Part shown: positions 9,137 to 17,621 of the stretch, one piece after another
Layout of the letters: each line of letters starts with the position of its first letter
Position numbering within the stretch: position 1 is the stretch's first letter
Notes under the pieces: generated by a model
Told to the model about the DNA's origin: nothing
The model's input: the letters and a program-made list of their open reading frames with translations, nothing else
Database searches by the model: none
Assembly (NCBI GenBank): GCA_964566545.1
Contig: CAZMIX010000008.1
Span: 1 to 64,000, forward strand
Source: JAEYFP01 sp964566545
GTDB lineage: Bacteria > Bacillota > Clostridia > Lachnospirales > Lachnospiraceae
Reading direction: 5' to 3'
DNA length: 64,000 nucleotides
Translations under genes and position numbers: made by a program

Positions 9137-10240
9137 ATGAAAAAAAGAACTTTACTTCTTCTTTTTGCGTTGACGGGAACGCTTATATTTGCCGGATGCG
9201 GCAAAAAAGAAGAGGAAGCATCTGCTGAGGAAGCAGTTGCAGAGCCTGTTATTCAGGTTGTTAAGGAGGATCCTGTTGAAGAGACTCCTGCCGAAGAGGA
9301 ATCCCGTGAAGGTATGTACAGAAGCGAACTTACAAATGAGTGGATCGATGAATCAATAAAGGACCAGAGACCGATCGCGGCAATGGTAGATAACGAGAAA
9401 ACAGCTTTACCGCATTATGGGATGTCAACGGCAGATGTTGTTTACGAAATTACAAATAGCACCGCAAATGACGGCATCACCCGTTTTATGGTTCTCGTAA
9501 AGGACTGGGGAAGCATTGAGCAGCTCGGAAGTATCCGAAGCGTAAGACCGACCAATCTGCAGCTTGCTCCCGAATGGAATGCAGTCGTCTGTCATGATGG
9601 CGGCCCGTTCTACATCGATGACTATCTTGCAAAGGATTATGTAGAAAACTTCAGCGGCACCTTCTCACGTGTGGATAACGGCAAGTCAAGAGAATTTACG
9701 GAGTATATTCTTTCCGGCGATCTTGAAAAGAATTTTTCAAGCAAGGGTTATAGTGAGACCTATAATGATTACTATCCGGGTGCACACTACCAGTTTACGA
9801 GCGAAACCTCACCGGTTGACCTGGCTTCCAACTCAGACGCAAAGGATTGTACGCATGTTCAGATGCCATACAAGCATAACAAGCCATACCTTGATTACAA
9901 TGCCGAGGACGGCCTGTATTACTACTCAGAATATGGCAGCGCACACGTAGATCCGGGCAACAACAACGCACAGCTTTCTTTCAAGAACTTACTGCTGCAG
10001 AACGCCCGCTATGTAGAGTTTGATGACAATGGTTACATGATGTTCCATTCCATCGATTACAACCGCGACGGTTACTACATTACAAACGGAAAAGCGATCC
10101 CTATCACATGGTCGAAAGAGGATGAATTATCCCCTACAAAATACTATGATATGGATGGCAAAGAAATCAATCTGAACACAGGCAGAACTTATGTGGCGCT
10201 TGTACCAGATGATATCTGGAAAAACCTTGAGATTAAATAA
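9137..10240 (+). CDS. DUF3048 (YerB-like) lipoprotein
   Basis: A 367-residue lipoprotein. The start at 9137 has GGGAGG ten bases upstream and gives a textbook signal with lipobox IFAGC. A short acidic linker (about residues 26-60, rich in Glu) is followed by the two DUF3048 halves typical of B. subtilis YerB: PIAAMVDNEK, ADVVYEI, GITRFMVLV, GSIRSVRP and HDGGPF in the first half, and the PLDYNAEDGLYYY-like and RTYVALVP segments in the second. It is anchored outside the membrane; the family has no established activity. It is monocistronic with its own promoter and a downstream terminator. Confidence 0.88.
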   Translation: MKKRTLLLLFALTGTLIFAGCGKKEEEASAEEAVAEPVIQVVKEDPVEETPAEEESREGMYRSELTNEWIDESIKDQRPIAAMVDNEKTALPHYGMSTADVVYEITNSTANDGITRFMVLVKDWGSIEQLGSIRSVRPTNLQLAPEWNAVVCHDGGPFYIDDYLAKDYVENFSGTFSRVDNGKSREFTEYILSGDLEKNFSSKGYSETYNDYYPGAHYQFTSETSPVDLASNSDAKDCTHVQMPYKHNKPYLDYNAEDGLYYYSEYGSAHVDPGNNNAQLSFKNLLLQNARYVEFDDNGYMMFHSIDYNRDGYYITNGKAIPITWSKEDELSPTKYYDMDGKEINLNTGRTYVALVPDDIWKNLEIK

Positions 10241-10251
10241 TAAAACAAAAA

Positions 10252-10289
10252 GGCCAGGCTTTTCAGCGATGAGAAGCTTGGCTGTTTTT
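10252..10289 (+). terminator. Rho-independent terminator of the YerB gene
   Basis: An inverted repeat (GCCAGGCTT and AAGCTTGGC, one mismatch) is followed by a run of five T at 10285-10289, 12 bases past the YerB stop. Confidence 0.75.
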
Positions 10290-10339
10290 ATGCTGTCTTA
10301 TTGAGTGAGTAAGGGTTCCTTGCGCCGATGCGCTCCCCT

Positions 10340-10939
10340 CTATAACGATAGCTGCGCGGCTTTTTGAAAAGCCTGGGCTTTAAATTTTTCAAAGCGCTCT
10401 TCCCTGTTTCCATCATTTCCGTATCCCCGGGTCATCTCGTCAAAGATGAGCATTTCGGACTCCTTAGCCCGGTCATGGATCCGATCGCCGAGCATGACCG
10501 TTTTCATCGCTTCGATTTGCCGTTGCCTCACCGCATCCTTGCTGCTTCCGCCCATCGTAACGAAAAACAGGGCTTTTTCAAGCTGTTTCATCCTTGCCGG
10601 ATCCCCATAGGCGTATCCATAAGTCCATACGCGCTGAAACCAGCCGGTCAGCATCGCCGGCGCCTCCGTCCAGAAAACCGGATAAATAAATACGATGACC
10701 TGTGCCCATTCGATTTTGCGCTGTTCTGCGGCCACGTCCGCCGGGATTTCCATCTCCCCGTCATAGAAAGCCTCCCGCCGGTACTCGTTTTCAGAAAAGA
10801 CGGGATTAAACCCCATCGCATATAAATCCGATATTTCATGGGAATGTCCCGCTTTTTCAAGCCCTTCCACAAAAGATTTTTTGATCTCTGCGGTAAAACT
10901 GTCCTCACTCGGATGACAGTAGATGATCAGAACTTTCAT
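10340..10939 (-). CDS. NAD(P)H-dependent flavodoxin-fold oxidoreductase (MdaB/KefF type)
   Basis: A 199-residue cytosolic flavoprotein of the Flavodoxin_2 family (quinone reductases, KefF, MdaB). It opens with KVLIIYCHPSEDSFT, the FMN/FAD phosphate loop, and has IYPVFWTEAPAMLTGWFQRVW (only the first residues needed: YPVFW and APAML), the core that contacts the flavin, and FVTMGGS further on. It probably reduces quinones or similar electrophiles by two electrons. It stands alone between the YerB gene and the YczE-like gene. No regulator is adjacent. Confidence 0.82.
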   Translation of the reverse strand: MKVLIIYCHPSEDSFTAEIKKSFVEGLEKAGHSHEISDLYAMGFNPVFSENEYRREAFYDGEMEIPADVAAEQRKIEWAQVIVFIYPVFWTEAPAMLTGWFQRVWTYGYAYGDPARMKQLEKALFFVTMGGSSKDAVRQRQIEAMKTVMLGDRIHDRAKESEMLIFDEMTRGYGNDGNREERFEKFKAQAFQKAAQLSL

Positions 10940-11046
10940 TTTATGCTCCTCTTGCGGCAGTTCGATTTGAAAGAAACAACCACCATACCTTTATCTTATT
11001 TTAATATTACTTTTTAGTCACGCCAAAGCGTGCGCGAGCTATGCTG

Positions 11047-11685
11047 TCAGATAGCCAGTTTTTCTTTCAGGCGCCTTGTCGGGACTTTCATGAATTCCAG
11101 CATGCCACCGAACACGAAGGCATTGATCAGCGTTCCTTCGCGGATCGTAAAGTCCAAATGACAGATCAGGCACAAAAGGATGCTGAGCAAAATCAGACCG
11201 CAATCCACAATGCGCTTCAGCGTTCCGAGAGGCATTTTAGTGCGCTCGCTTAGGATTGACAAAAAGCTTTCGAGCGGAACACCGATCAGATTCGTCATGA
11301 GCACAAGGGAAACGCCTGCGGCGTTTAACAGATAAAACAGCGTTCCTGTCAGTACCCGTGCCGGATAATATGCAATTTCAAATCCTATAAAAATAAAATT
11401 CAGGAAAAAATTCACCAACAGACCCCCTAATGCGACGGTCAACAACTGCATGAGTCTGTTTAATGGAAAACTTCTTTTGAGCAGCAATATCTGTCCGGCA
11501 AAAAACGCGTATTGAAAAAAAATCAAAACCGTTCCAAACTGGGTTCCCGTCCATTCTGAGACAGCCAGACAAAACGCGCTGACCGGTCCCTGTCCGATAT
11601 TGACGCAGGCAGCGCCTGCCGCTCCCAAATGGGAGATCGAAATTCCCGCTATCGTAATAGAAATTCTTTTTATCTGCCGTTTCAT
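11047..11685 (-). CDS. YczE/YitT-type integral membrane protein
   Basis: A 212-residue protein with about five to six membrane segments. The N-terminal ISITIAGISISHLGAA, the GPVSAFCLAVSEWTG stretch with FGTVLIF, and GVPLESFLSILSERTKMPLGTLKRIVD are typical of the YczE family of predicted membrane proteins. In B. subtilis YczE affects lipopeptide production; the molecular role is unknown. It has no partner in the immediate neighbourhood. Confidence 0.75.
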   Translation of the reverse strand: MKRQIKRISITIAGISISHLGAAGAACVNIGQGPVSAFCLAVSEWTGTQFGTVLIFFQYAFFAGQILLLKRSFPLNRLMQLLTVALGGLLVNFFLNFIFIGFEIAYYPARVLTGTLFYLLNAAGVSLVLMTNLIGVPLESFLSILSERTKMPLGTLKRIVDCGLILLSILLCLICHLDFTIREGTLINAFVFGGMLEFMKVPTRRLKEKLAI

Positions 11686-11813
11686 CTCTCATCCCGCCTT
11701 TCCCCCTCATTGTAGGAGTACCGGCGGTTTCTGTAAACCGGCGTTTCGCAATCAGTTACTTTCTTTCAATGATTCGTTTATTTCAGCCTAAAATTCTGAA
11801 ACAAACTTTCTAT

Positions 11814-12662
11814 TCAGACGATATCGGACAGCCGCGCGGCGCACATCGCCTGCCGTTCCAGATTTTTCTTATATTCTTTTTTGAACAGGCAGGCATACAG
11901 GACATTCAGCACATATTCCGCGGCGGTCTGGGACGCAAATGGCGTCAGCTTGCTGTATTCGTCCTCTTGGCACGGAATATGGAAGCAAACATCGGAAAAC
12001 CTTGCAAGCGTGCTGTCGGCATCACCGGTCACGGCGATCAGCTTCGCGCCGTTCTGCTTTAACAGTCTTGCTACCTCTACAATATAGTTTTTACGCCCGC
12101 TGTAGGAAATCAGTATCGCGCTGTCCTTCCTGCCCGCCGATACCGCCAGCGTGCACTGTTCGCCCTGAACCGGCGTCAGTATGACGTTTTTGTTAATCTT
12201 TATCATTTTATTCTGAAAGCTGAGCGCACCGATGTAAGAGTCTCCGTTGGCAAACACAAAGCATCTCTCCGATTCTCTGATCAGGCGTACGGCAAGCTCC
12301 AGCTGCCCTGACGTCAAGCGCTTCTGGCTCTCAATGACTGCCTTCTGTGTCAGTTCGCTGATTTTTTTAGAAATTATCAGGTTCGAATCCGAATCTTGAA
12401 ACGGAATATTGGCGTCCACCGCCATTGTCCGGTTCATCTCCTTTTGCAGCTCAGACGCATATTGTATTTTGAATTCGCGAAAGCCACTTATACCCAGCTT
12501 CCGGCACAGCCTTGTCACCGTCGCCTGGGATACATAGGCCGATTCCGCCACTTCTCGGATGGACAGATGCAAAAGAGACTCGCCCATTGTCAGGATATGG
12601 GCGGCGAGCTTTTCTTCCGTGTGTGTAAACAGGGTTGTATTTTTTAAGGATTCGTTGAGCAT
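11814..12662 (-). CDS. RpiR/MurR-family transcriptional regulator
   Basis: A 282-residue regulator. The start at 12662 has a GGTGG ribosome site eight bases upstream; an extension to 12719 has none. The N-terminal HTH_6 domain is clear (LSIREVAESAYVSQATVTR, then LCRKLGISGFREFK) and is followed by a SIS domain (about 120-260; ILISYSGRKNYIVEVARLL, then KLIAVTG), which normally binds a phosphosugar. It sits downstream of, and in the same direction as, the GH65 operon, but a strong hairpin separates them, so it is probably an independent gene. A link to sugar phosphate sensing is inferred from the SIS domain and the location. Confidence 0.88.
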   Translation of the reverse strand: MLNESLKNTTLFTHTEEKLAAHILTMGESLLHLSIREVAESAYVSQATVTRLCRKLGISGFREFKIQYASELQKEMNRTMAVDANIPFQDSDSNLIISKKISELTQKAVIESQKRLTSGQLELAVRLIRESERCFVFANGDSYIGALSFQNKMIKINKNVILTPVQGEQCTLAVSAGRKDSAILISYSGRKNYIVEVARLLKQNGAKLIAVTGDADSTLARFSDVCFHIPCQEDEYSKLTPFASQTAAEYVLNVLYACLFKKEYKKNLERQAMCAARLSDIV

Positions 12663-12733
12663 GCGGCACCACCTTTGAAGCAAATGAGTTCTCTGCCTTT
12701 TGTATAAAGTGTAACACATTTCGGTTTCACTTG

Positions 12734-12761
12734 AAAAGCCCTTCTATTCAGAAGGGCTTTT
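12734..12761 (-). terminator. Terminator of the disaccharide phosphorylase operon
   Basis: A perfect 12-base stem, AAAAGCCCTTCT and its complement, with a four-base loop. The stem ends in T residues on both strands, so it could stop transcription in either direction. It lies about 120 bases past the pgmB stop. Confidence 0.8.
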
Positions 12762-12771
12762 GTGTCATTTT

Positions 12772-12852
12772 TATGCGCAGCTTCGCGCGCGGAACAAAAG
12801 CTGTGCTGCCGGAGTAAATGGTCGCGAGAGTGGGCGAAGCATGCTTTTGTTC
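12772..12852 (+). repeat. Structured intergenic repeat, copy A (full length)
   Basis: An 81-base element that matches 30151-30231 on the opposite strand at about 73 of 81 positions without gaps. It begins TATGCGCAGC, has a GC-rich mini hairpin (GCGC around AGCTTC), then a long inverted repeat whose arms are GGAACAAAAGC and GCTTTTGTTCC. It sits between the pgmB stop and the operon terminator. No coding potential is evident. Confidence 0.8.
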
Positions 12853-12884
12853 CTAAGAAATATCCTCCAGTCAGCAGGAAGGAA

Positions 12885-13520
12885 TCAGGAAATTCGCAGG
12901 AGATCGGAAAAGCAGGTGAGGGAGTAGACTGCAAGCGGGGAGAAAGCGGCATCGGCGATTGCGGCCGCGTCCATTCCGGCCGCTTTTGCCGCTTCCAGAC
13001 CGGCGACGGCATCCTCTACGACGAGGCAATCCTTTGGCGCGAGTCCCAAATACGAACTCGCCTTCAGAAACACTTCCGGATCGGGCTTGCTCTTTGTAAT
13101 ATTGTTTCCGTCCGAAACGGCATCAAAGAAGTCGCCCAGACCGAGCTTTTTTAAAATCAATTTTGCGTTCTTGCTGGAGGAGCCGACAGCAAGTAAAAGT
13201 CCGCATGCGCGCAGCTCATGCAAAGTCGTACAGACCTCTTCATCTAAATCCATCGGACTCATCTTGTCAAGCAGCTTCTGATAGCTTTGATTTTTTTGTG
13301 TAAGGCACTTCTGCTTTTCATCCTCAGAAAACGTGCCCGGATATTGCTCTAATATAATTTCCAGACATTCCCGTCTGGATACTCCGCGCAGCCGCTGATT
13401 GATCATCTTATCAAACGGCACGCCAAGCCTGTCGGCAAGCTCCTTCCATGCCTGATAATGATACCGGTCGGTGTGGCAGAGCACACCGTCCAAATCGAAT
13501 AAAATCCCTTTATAGTTCAT
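12885..13520 (-). CDS. pgmB: Beta-phosphoglucomutase
   Basis: A 211-residue HAD-superfamily mutase that converts beta-glucose 1-phosphate to glucose 6-phosphate. The start at 13520 has GGAG nearby and overlaps the GH65 stop by 11 bases, implying translational coupling. The HAD motif FDLDGVL has nucleophile Asp9 and acid/base Asp11; AVGSSSKN is motif II, KPDPEVF motif III and VVEDAVAGLEAAKAAGM motif IV. RLRGVSRRECLEII is the substrate-specific cap loop of beta-phosphoglucomutases. Its coupling to a GH65 phosphorylase, which releases beta-glucose 1-phosphate, makes the function firm. Confidence 0.95.
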   Translation of the reverse strand: MNYKGILFDLDGVLCHTDRYHYQAWKELADRLGVPFDKMINQRLRGVSRRECLEIILEQYPGTFSEDEKQKCLTQKNQSYQKLLDKMSPMDLDEEVCTTLHELRACGLLLAVGSSSKNAKLILKKLGLGDFFDAVSDGNNITKSKPDPEVFLKASSYLGLAPKDCLVVEDAVAGLEAAKAAGMDAAAIADAAFSPLAVYSLTCFSDLLRIS

Positions 13521-15804
13521 CTTCTTTCTCCAATGCAACTGTTATGGTATCGTTTAATTCATAAGACTTTCCATATACAAACAGATTTTTGGCCGCTCCG
13601 TCAAGCAGGGTGAATTCTACGCTCTTCCGGCTGACCGCAACTTGAATATGGCTGCCTTCATAGCAAATCCGAAATCGGTAGCCGTTCCATTTTTCAGGCA
13701 GCGAAGGCGAAAAATACAAACCGGTTTCTTTAAGCCGAAGGCCCCCAAAGCCATATACCACGACCATATAGCTGCTTCCCATGTTGGCGGTGTGGATGCC
13801 ATCCTTAGTGTTGTGGTGTGTATTGAAAAGATCCAGCTTGGCGGAATCCCCGAAATAATCATACGCTTTCTTCGCCATTTTGAGCCGCGATGCCATAATG
13901 CTGAAAATGCCGGTGGAAAGGGATGAATCATGCGTCGTAATTTTCTCGTAGTATAAAAACGAATTGCGCATCGTCTCCTCAGACTGTGCATCCTCAAAAA
14001 TCACATGCGAAAGCACCGTATCGGCCTGCTTGCACACCTGATACCGATACAAATACAGCGGATGGTAATGCAGCAGCAATGGAAAGTTTTCCTTCGGCGT
14101 CGCGGCAATATCCCATACCTCTTTTTGCAGAAAAGAGTCGTCCTGCGGATTGATTTTCAGCGTTTCATCATAAGGCAGATACATTGTATCCGCCGCATGC
14201 GCAAACAAAGCGATTTCCTCTTCCTTCAGGCCAATTTTCTCCGCAACCGAAGCAAGCTTTCCGGCCTTTTTCAGCAGCTCATAAAACTTGACCGCCCAGC
14301 GGAGGTTATATTGCGCGGAGACATTTGTGAAATAATTGTTATTCACCATGCACGTATATTCGTCCGGCCCGGTCACTTCATTGATATAAAACCGTCCTTT
14401 ATATTCGTTGCCCGTATCGATCCACAGACGGGCGGTTTCAAAAATAATTTCGGCGCCCTGCTGTGCGATGATATTCAAATCTTTCGTCGCCAAATAATAT
14501 AAAACAATGGCGTACGCGATGTCACCGTTAATATGATAGGCCGCCGTACCGGATGGGAAATAGCCCGAGCACTCCCTCCCCATAATCGTCCGCCATGGAT
14601 AGAGCGCGCCGCTCTGATGTCCGAGCAGGCGGGCATTTTCACGGGCTTCTTCCAGCGTGCGGTAACGAAAGAATATCAGGTTTTTTGCGATAGCCGGATT
14701 GGTCAGTACAAAAAACGGCTGGATATACATTTCCGTATCCCAAAAATAATGTCCTTCATAGCCCTCCCCTGAAAGCCCTTTTGCGGCAATATTGCTGTAT
14801 TCATCCTTGCCTACAGACTGGATTAGCTGATACAGGTTATAGCGGATCGCAAGCGCCAGCTCCTCGTCCCCATCGATATCCAACGAGGTCTGTCTCCAAA
14901 ATTGATCGAGATACGCCTTTTGCCGCGCATAATGCGTTTCAAGCGGAACCGACAGAGCGTCATCCATTTCCCCGAACGCATAATTCACGCAGTTCTGTGA
15001 GCGGAGGGAATCGGAAAAAATACAGTACTTTTTCAGTACAATCGTCTCTCCTTTGGCAATACCGGCAGTTGCCTTATAAATGCTGCGGTGTCCCGTGAGA
15101 TTCTGCTCCGACATACACTCCTTCGACATCACATTCCTGACAAGCGTGCAGACGCTCAAACCCGATTGGGCCGTTTTCGTCACCAGGCACGATATCTCAT
15201 CGATCAACTGCGCCCGCACCGGCACGAGATGCTCAAAGTTTTCCCCGGCCACGCGAGGATCGGCAGGATTGCAGTAGTTTTGCACATCTCCGGCATGTGT
15301 TGACGTAAAGGAAAGAAAGCCGTCAAAATTCAGGGCCGTCACGCAGTATTCGATCGTAAACAGCGAACGCTGCCAAAAGGAAGCCATTCTTTTGATGCAA
15401 ATTTCCACTTCTTTTCCGCTCTTAGAGCGCCACACGACTCTGCGGACCGTTATTCCCGCCATCATATCCAAATAGCGCTCGCTCTCAATGAGCTGCCCGT
15501 CAAATATGGAAAACTTTTCCTGTTCTATTTTCAAGCAGATTCCCTGAATATCCGCGACATTCAAAATCGTCTGCTTTTCCTCGATCAGTCCGAACAGCTT
15601 CTCCGCCTGCTTCATCGGTGCGAAATCATAAAACCCGTTGATATACGCGCCGCGGATCGTCTGCATGCCATCTTCATAGCCTTCCTCGAAATTTGAGCGA
15701 ACCCCGACATAACCATTCGCGTTGTGAAACAGCGTTTCCTGCAAAAGCAGGGAATCGTTGTCTAACGGCGGATCGCCCATCCGGTAAATATATTTATTTT
15801 TCAT
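13510..15804 (-). CDS. GH65 disaccharide phosphorylase
   Basis: A 764-residue glycoside hydrolase family 65 enzyme. The start at 15804 has AGAGGAG upstream and gives the family N-terminus; an open frame extends much further upstream but only inside the permease gene. The general acid is Glu482 in EVTGPDEYT, followed by NNNYFTNV. The family splits an alpha-glucosyl disaccharide with phosphate and inversion, yielding beta-glucose 1-phosphate and a sugar. Known members use maltose, trehalose, kojibiose or nigerose; the sequence alone does not settle which. It is fed by the adjacent ABC importer and followed by beta-phosphoglucomutase, so the cell gains glucose 6-phosphate at the cost of one ATP less. 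Confidence 0.92.
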   Translation of the reverse strand: MKNKYIYRMGDPPLDNDSLLLQETLFHNANGYVGVRSNFEEGYEDGMQTIRGAYINGFYDFAPMKQAEKLFGLIEEKQTILNVADIQGICLKIEQEKFSIFDGQLIESERYLDMMAGITVRRVVWRSKSGKEVEICIKRMASFWQRSLFTIEYCVTALNFDGFLSFTSTHAGDVQNYCNPADPRVAGENFEHLVPVRAQLIDEISCLVTKTAQSGLSVCTLVRNVMSKECMSEQNLTGHRSIYKATAGIAKGETIVLKKYCIFSDSLRSQNCVNYAFGEMDDALSVPLETHYARQKAYLDQFWRQTSLDIDGDEELALAIRYNLYQLIQSVGKDEYSNIAAKGLSGEGYEGHYFWDTEMYIQPFFVLTNPAIAKNLIFFRYRTLEEARENARLLGHQSGALYPWRTIMGRECSGYFPSGTAAYHINGDIAYAIVLYYLATKDLNIIAQQGAEIIFETARLWIDTGNEYKGRFYINEVTGPDEYTCMVNNNYFTNVSAQYNLRWAVKFYELLKKAGKLASVAEKIGLKEEEIALFAHAADTMYLPYDETLKINPQDDSFLQKEVWDIAATPKENFPLLLHYHPLYLYRYQVCKQADTVLSHVIFEDAQSEETMRNSFLYYEKITTHDSSLSTGIFSIMASRLKMAKKAYDYFGDSAKLDLFNTHHNTKDGIHTANMGSSYMVVVYGFGGLRLKETGLYFSPSLPEKWNGYRFRICYEGSHIQVAVSRKSVEFTLLDGAAKNLFVYGKSYELNDTITVALEKEDEL

Positions 15805-15830
15805 GGGAATTCTCCTCTTGATACCGGCGT

Positions 15831-16667
15831 CTATTTTACAGCGCCGGCTGCCACTCCTTTGATGATGTATTTCTGTGCGCAAAGATAAAACAGGATGACC
15901 GGAATGATCGTCAGGGTCAGACCCGCCATCGCCATATTCCACTGAATCGTAAACTGTCCGAAGAAGGACGCCGTGGAGAGCGGGATCGTCCGGTTTGCCT
16001 TTCCCGAAATGACGAGCGAAGGAAGCAGGTAATCGTTCCATATCCAGATGACATCGAGAATAATGACGGTCACCGTCGTCGGCTTTAGCATCGGAAAGAC
16101 GATTTTCCAAAAAACACCCAGCCTCGTGCAGCCGTCTATCGTCGCCGCTTCCTCTAACGACACCGGGATCGACTTGACAAACCCATGATACAAAAATACC
16201 GCCATGCTGGCTCCAAACCCGATATTCATATAAATCAGGCCGCCGAGCGTATCCATCATCGGGATATGCAGCGTGTCCCGAATCCAGCCCATTTCCTGCA
16301 TGAGCGGCATCATCAGTGTTTGAAACGGGATCAGCATCGTCGCGATAAACAGGTTGAACAGCACCGTGCTGACCACATGCTCCGTACGCACAAGCATCCA
16401 CGCCGTCATTGACGACAATATTACAATAAAGAAAATAGAAACGAGTGTTACGATAAGTGAATTTTTAAACGCATTCAAAAATTCCATCTTGCGCATCGCA
16501 TCCGCATAATAGGTAAAGCCGATGCTGCTTGGAAGCGCCAGAATATTTTCATACAGCTCAGATCTGTTTTTAAACGAGTTTACGATGATTATATAAATCG
16601 GAAACAGGTAAGCGAGGCAGAAAAGAATCGCAAATGCATTGATCAGGGTCTTTTGCAAACGCTTCAT
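15831..16667 (-). CDS. Carbohydrate ABC transporter permease (MalG type)
   Basis: A 278-residue inner-membrane permease of the CUT1 family with six membrane segments. The EAA loop that docks the ATPase is present (SLEEAATIDGCTRLGVFWK, then IVFPMLKP). The ATG at 16667 shares one base with the stop of the partner permease (TGATG), with GGAGG about nine bases upstream; a GTG three bases earlier is also possible. No ATPase gene is in the operon, so a shared MsmX/MsmK-like ATPase encoded elsewhere must power it, as is common in Firmicutes. Confidence 0.92.
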   Translation of the reverse strand: MKRLQKTLINAFAILFCLAYLFPIYIIIVNSFKNRSELYENILALPSSIGFTYYADAMRKMEFLNAFKNSLIVTLVSIFFIVILSSMTAWMLVRTEHVVSTVLFNLFIATMLIPFQTLMMPLMQEMGWIRDTLHIPMMDTLGGLIYMNIGFGASMAVFLYHGFVKSIPVSLEEAATIDGCTRLGVFWKIVFPMLKPTTVTVIILDVIWIWNDYLLPSLVISGKANRTIPLSTASFFGQFTIQWNMAMAGLTLTIIPVILFYLCAQKYIIKGVAAGAVK

Positions 16668-17545
16668 CACATGGACACCTCCCTCTTTTTTGTAACGGAA
16701 ACCTGAACGAGCGTCACCGCGGCCACAACAACAAAAAATACGATGGCCTTCGCCTGTCCATAGCCGAAATTATTGAGCTGAAAAATTTCGTTGTAAATAT
16801 TTAGGGCGAACATTTCCGTCGCATTGTTCGGCCCTCCGCCTGTCAGAGAAAAATTCACGTCAAATATTTTAAAGCAGTTTGACAGCGTCATAAACAGGCA
16901 AATCGTAAAAGACGGCATCAGCAGCGGAAATTTGATGCGAAACAGAGTCTGCCAGAAGCCCGCTCCGTCGACGTTTGCCGCTTCTATGACATCCTCCGGG
17001 ATTGCCTGAATGCCCGTGATATAGATGATCATAATATAGCCTGCCATCTGCCAGGTCGCCACAACAAGCAGGGCTGCGAGCGCATAGCCCGGATCCAGAA
17101 GCCAATTTCTGAATATACCTCCCCAGCCGGTCATCTCTCCGATATTGGACATCGCTTCGCCGAGTAAAAACTTCCAGATATATCCCAAAATCAGTCCGCC
17201 GATCAGATAGGGCATAAACAGCATCGTCCGCGCGATATTGCGAACCCTTAATTTTGTTGTCACGATCAGCGCGAACGTCAGCCCGAGCACATTGATGAAA
17301 ACAATCGCCAGCAGCGTAAATAAAATCGTATGGAAGGCTGTCGAATGGAAACGCGTGTCGGAGCCTAACTTGATGTAATTATCAAACCCTGTGAATATTT
17401 TTGGATTCAGCGGCAATCCATCCCATGAAAAAAACGAATAGCTGATACCGATGATAAACGGGATAATCACCACCGTTATAAAGATAAAGAGTAACGGCAC
17501 CGTAAACAGGAGGAACCACCCCATGTTTTTTCTTTTCTTCATCAT
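16667..17545 (-). CDS. Carbohydrate ABC transporter permease (MalF type)
   Basis: A 292-residue CUT1 permease with six membrane segments. The EAA loop reads IPEDVIEAANVDGAGFWQ followed by FRIKFPLLMP, and the FSLTGGGPNNATEMFA segment is typical of this subunit. It pairs with the following permease, with overlapping stop and start codons. Two adjacent ATGs (17545 and 17542) follow an AGGA-like site; the first is used here. Confidence 0.92.
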   Translation of the reverse strand: MMKKRKNMGWFLLFTVPLLFIFITVVIIPFIIGISYSFFSWDGLPLNPKIFTGFDNYIKLGSDTRFHSTAFHTILFTLLAIVFINVLGLTFALIVTTKLRVRNIARTMLFMPYLIGGLILGYIWKFLLGEAMSNIGEMTGWGGIFRNWLLDPGYALAALLVVATWQMAGYIMIIYITGIQAIPEDVIEAANVDGAGFWQTLFRIKFPLLMPSFTICLFMTLSNCFKIFDVNFSLTGGGPNNATEMFALNIYNEIFQLNNFGYGQAKAIVFFVVVAAVTLVQVSVTKKREVSM

Positions 17546-17621
17546 ACACCCGGATCCTTTCTTTTACCGCAGACCGGACAGCGGGCTGCAAAAGGCCCTC
17601 CGTCCGGTCCAACCGGCAATT

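Noticed and set aside
12380..12390. A GGTTCGAATCC stretch resembling a tRNA T-arm
   Set aside because: It lies inside the RpiR gene and no acceptor, D or anticodon arms surround it.
13510..16401. A longer GH65 protein starting near 16401
   Set aside because: The extra part is antisense-type translation within the permease gene; the ATG at 15804 has a good ribosome site and family N-terminus.
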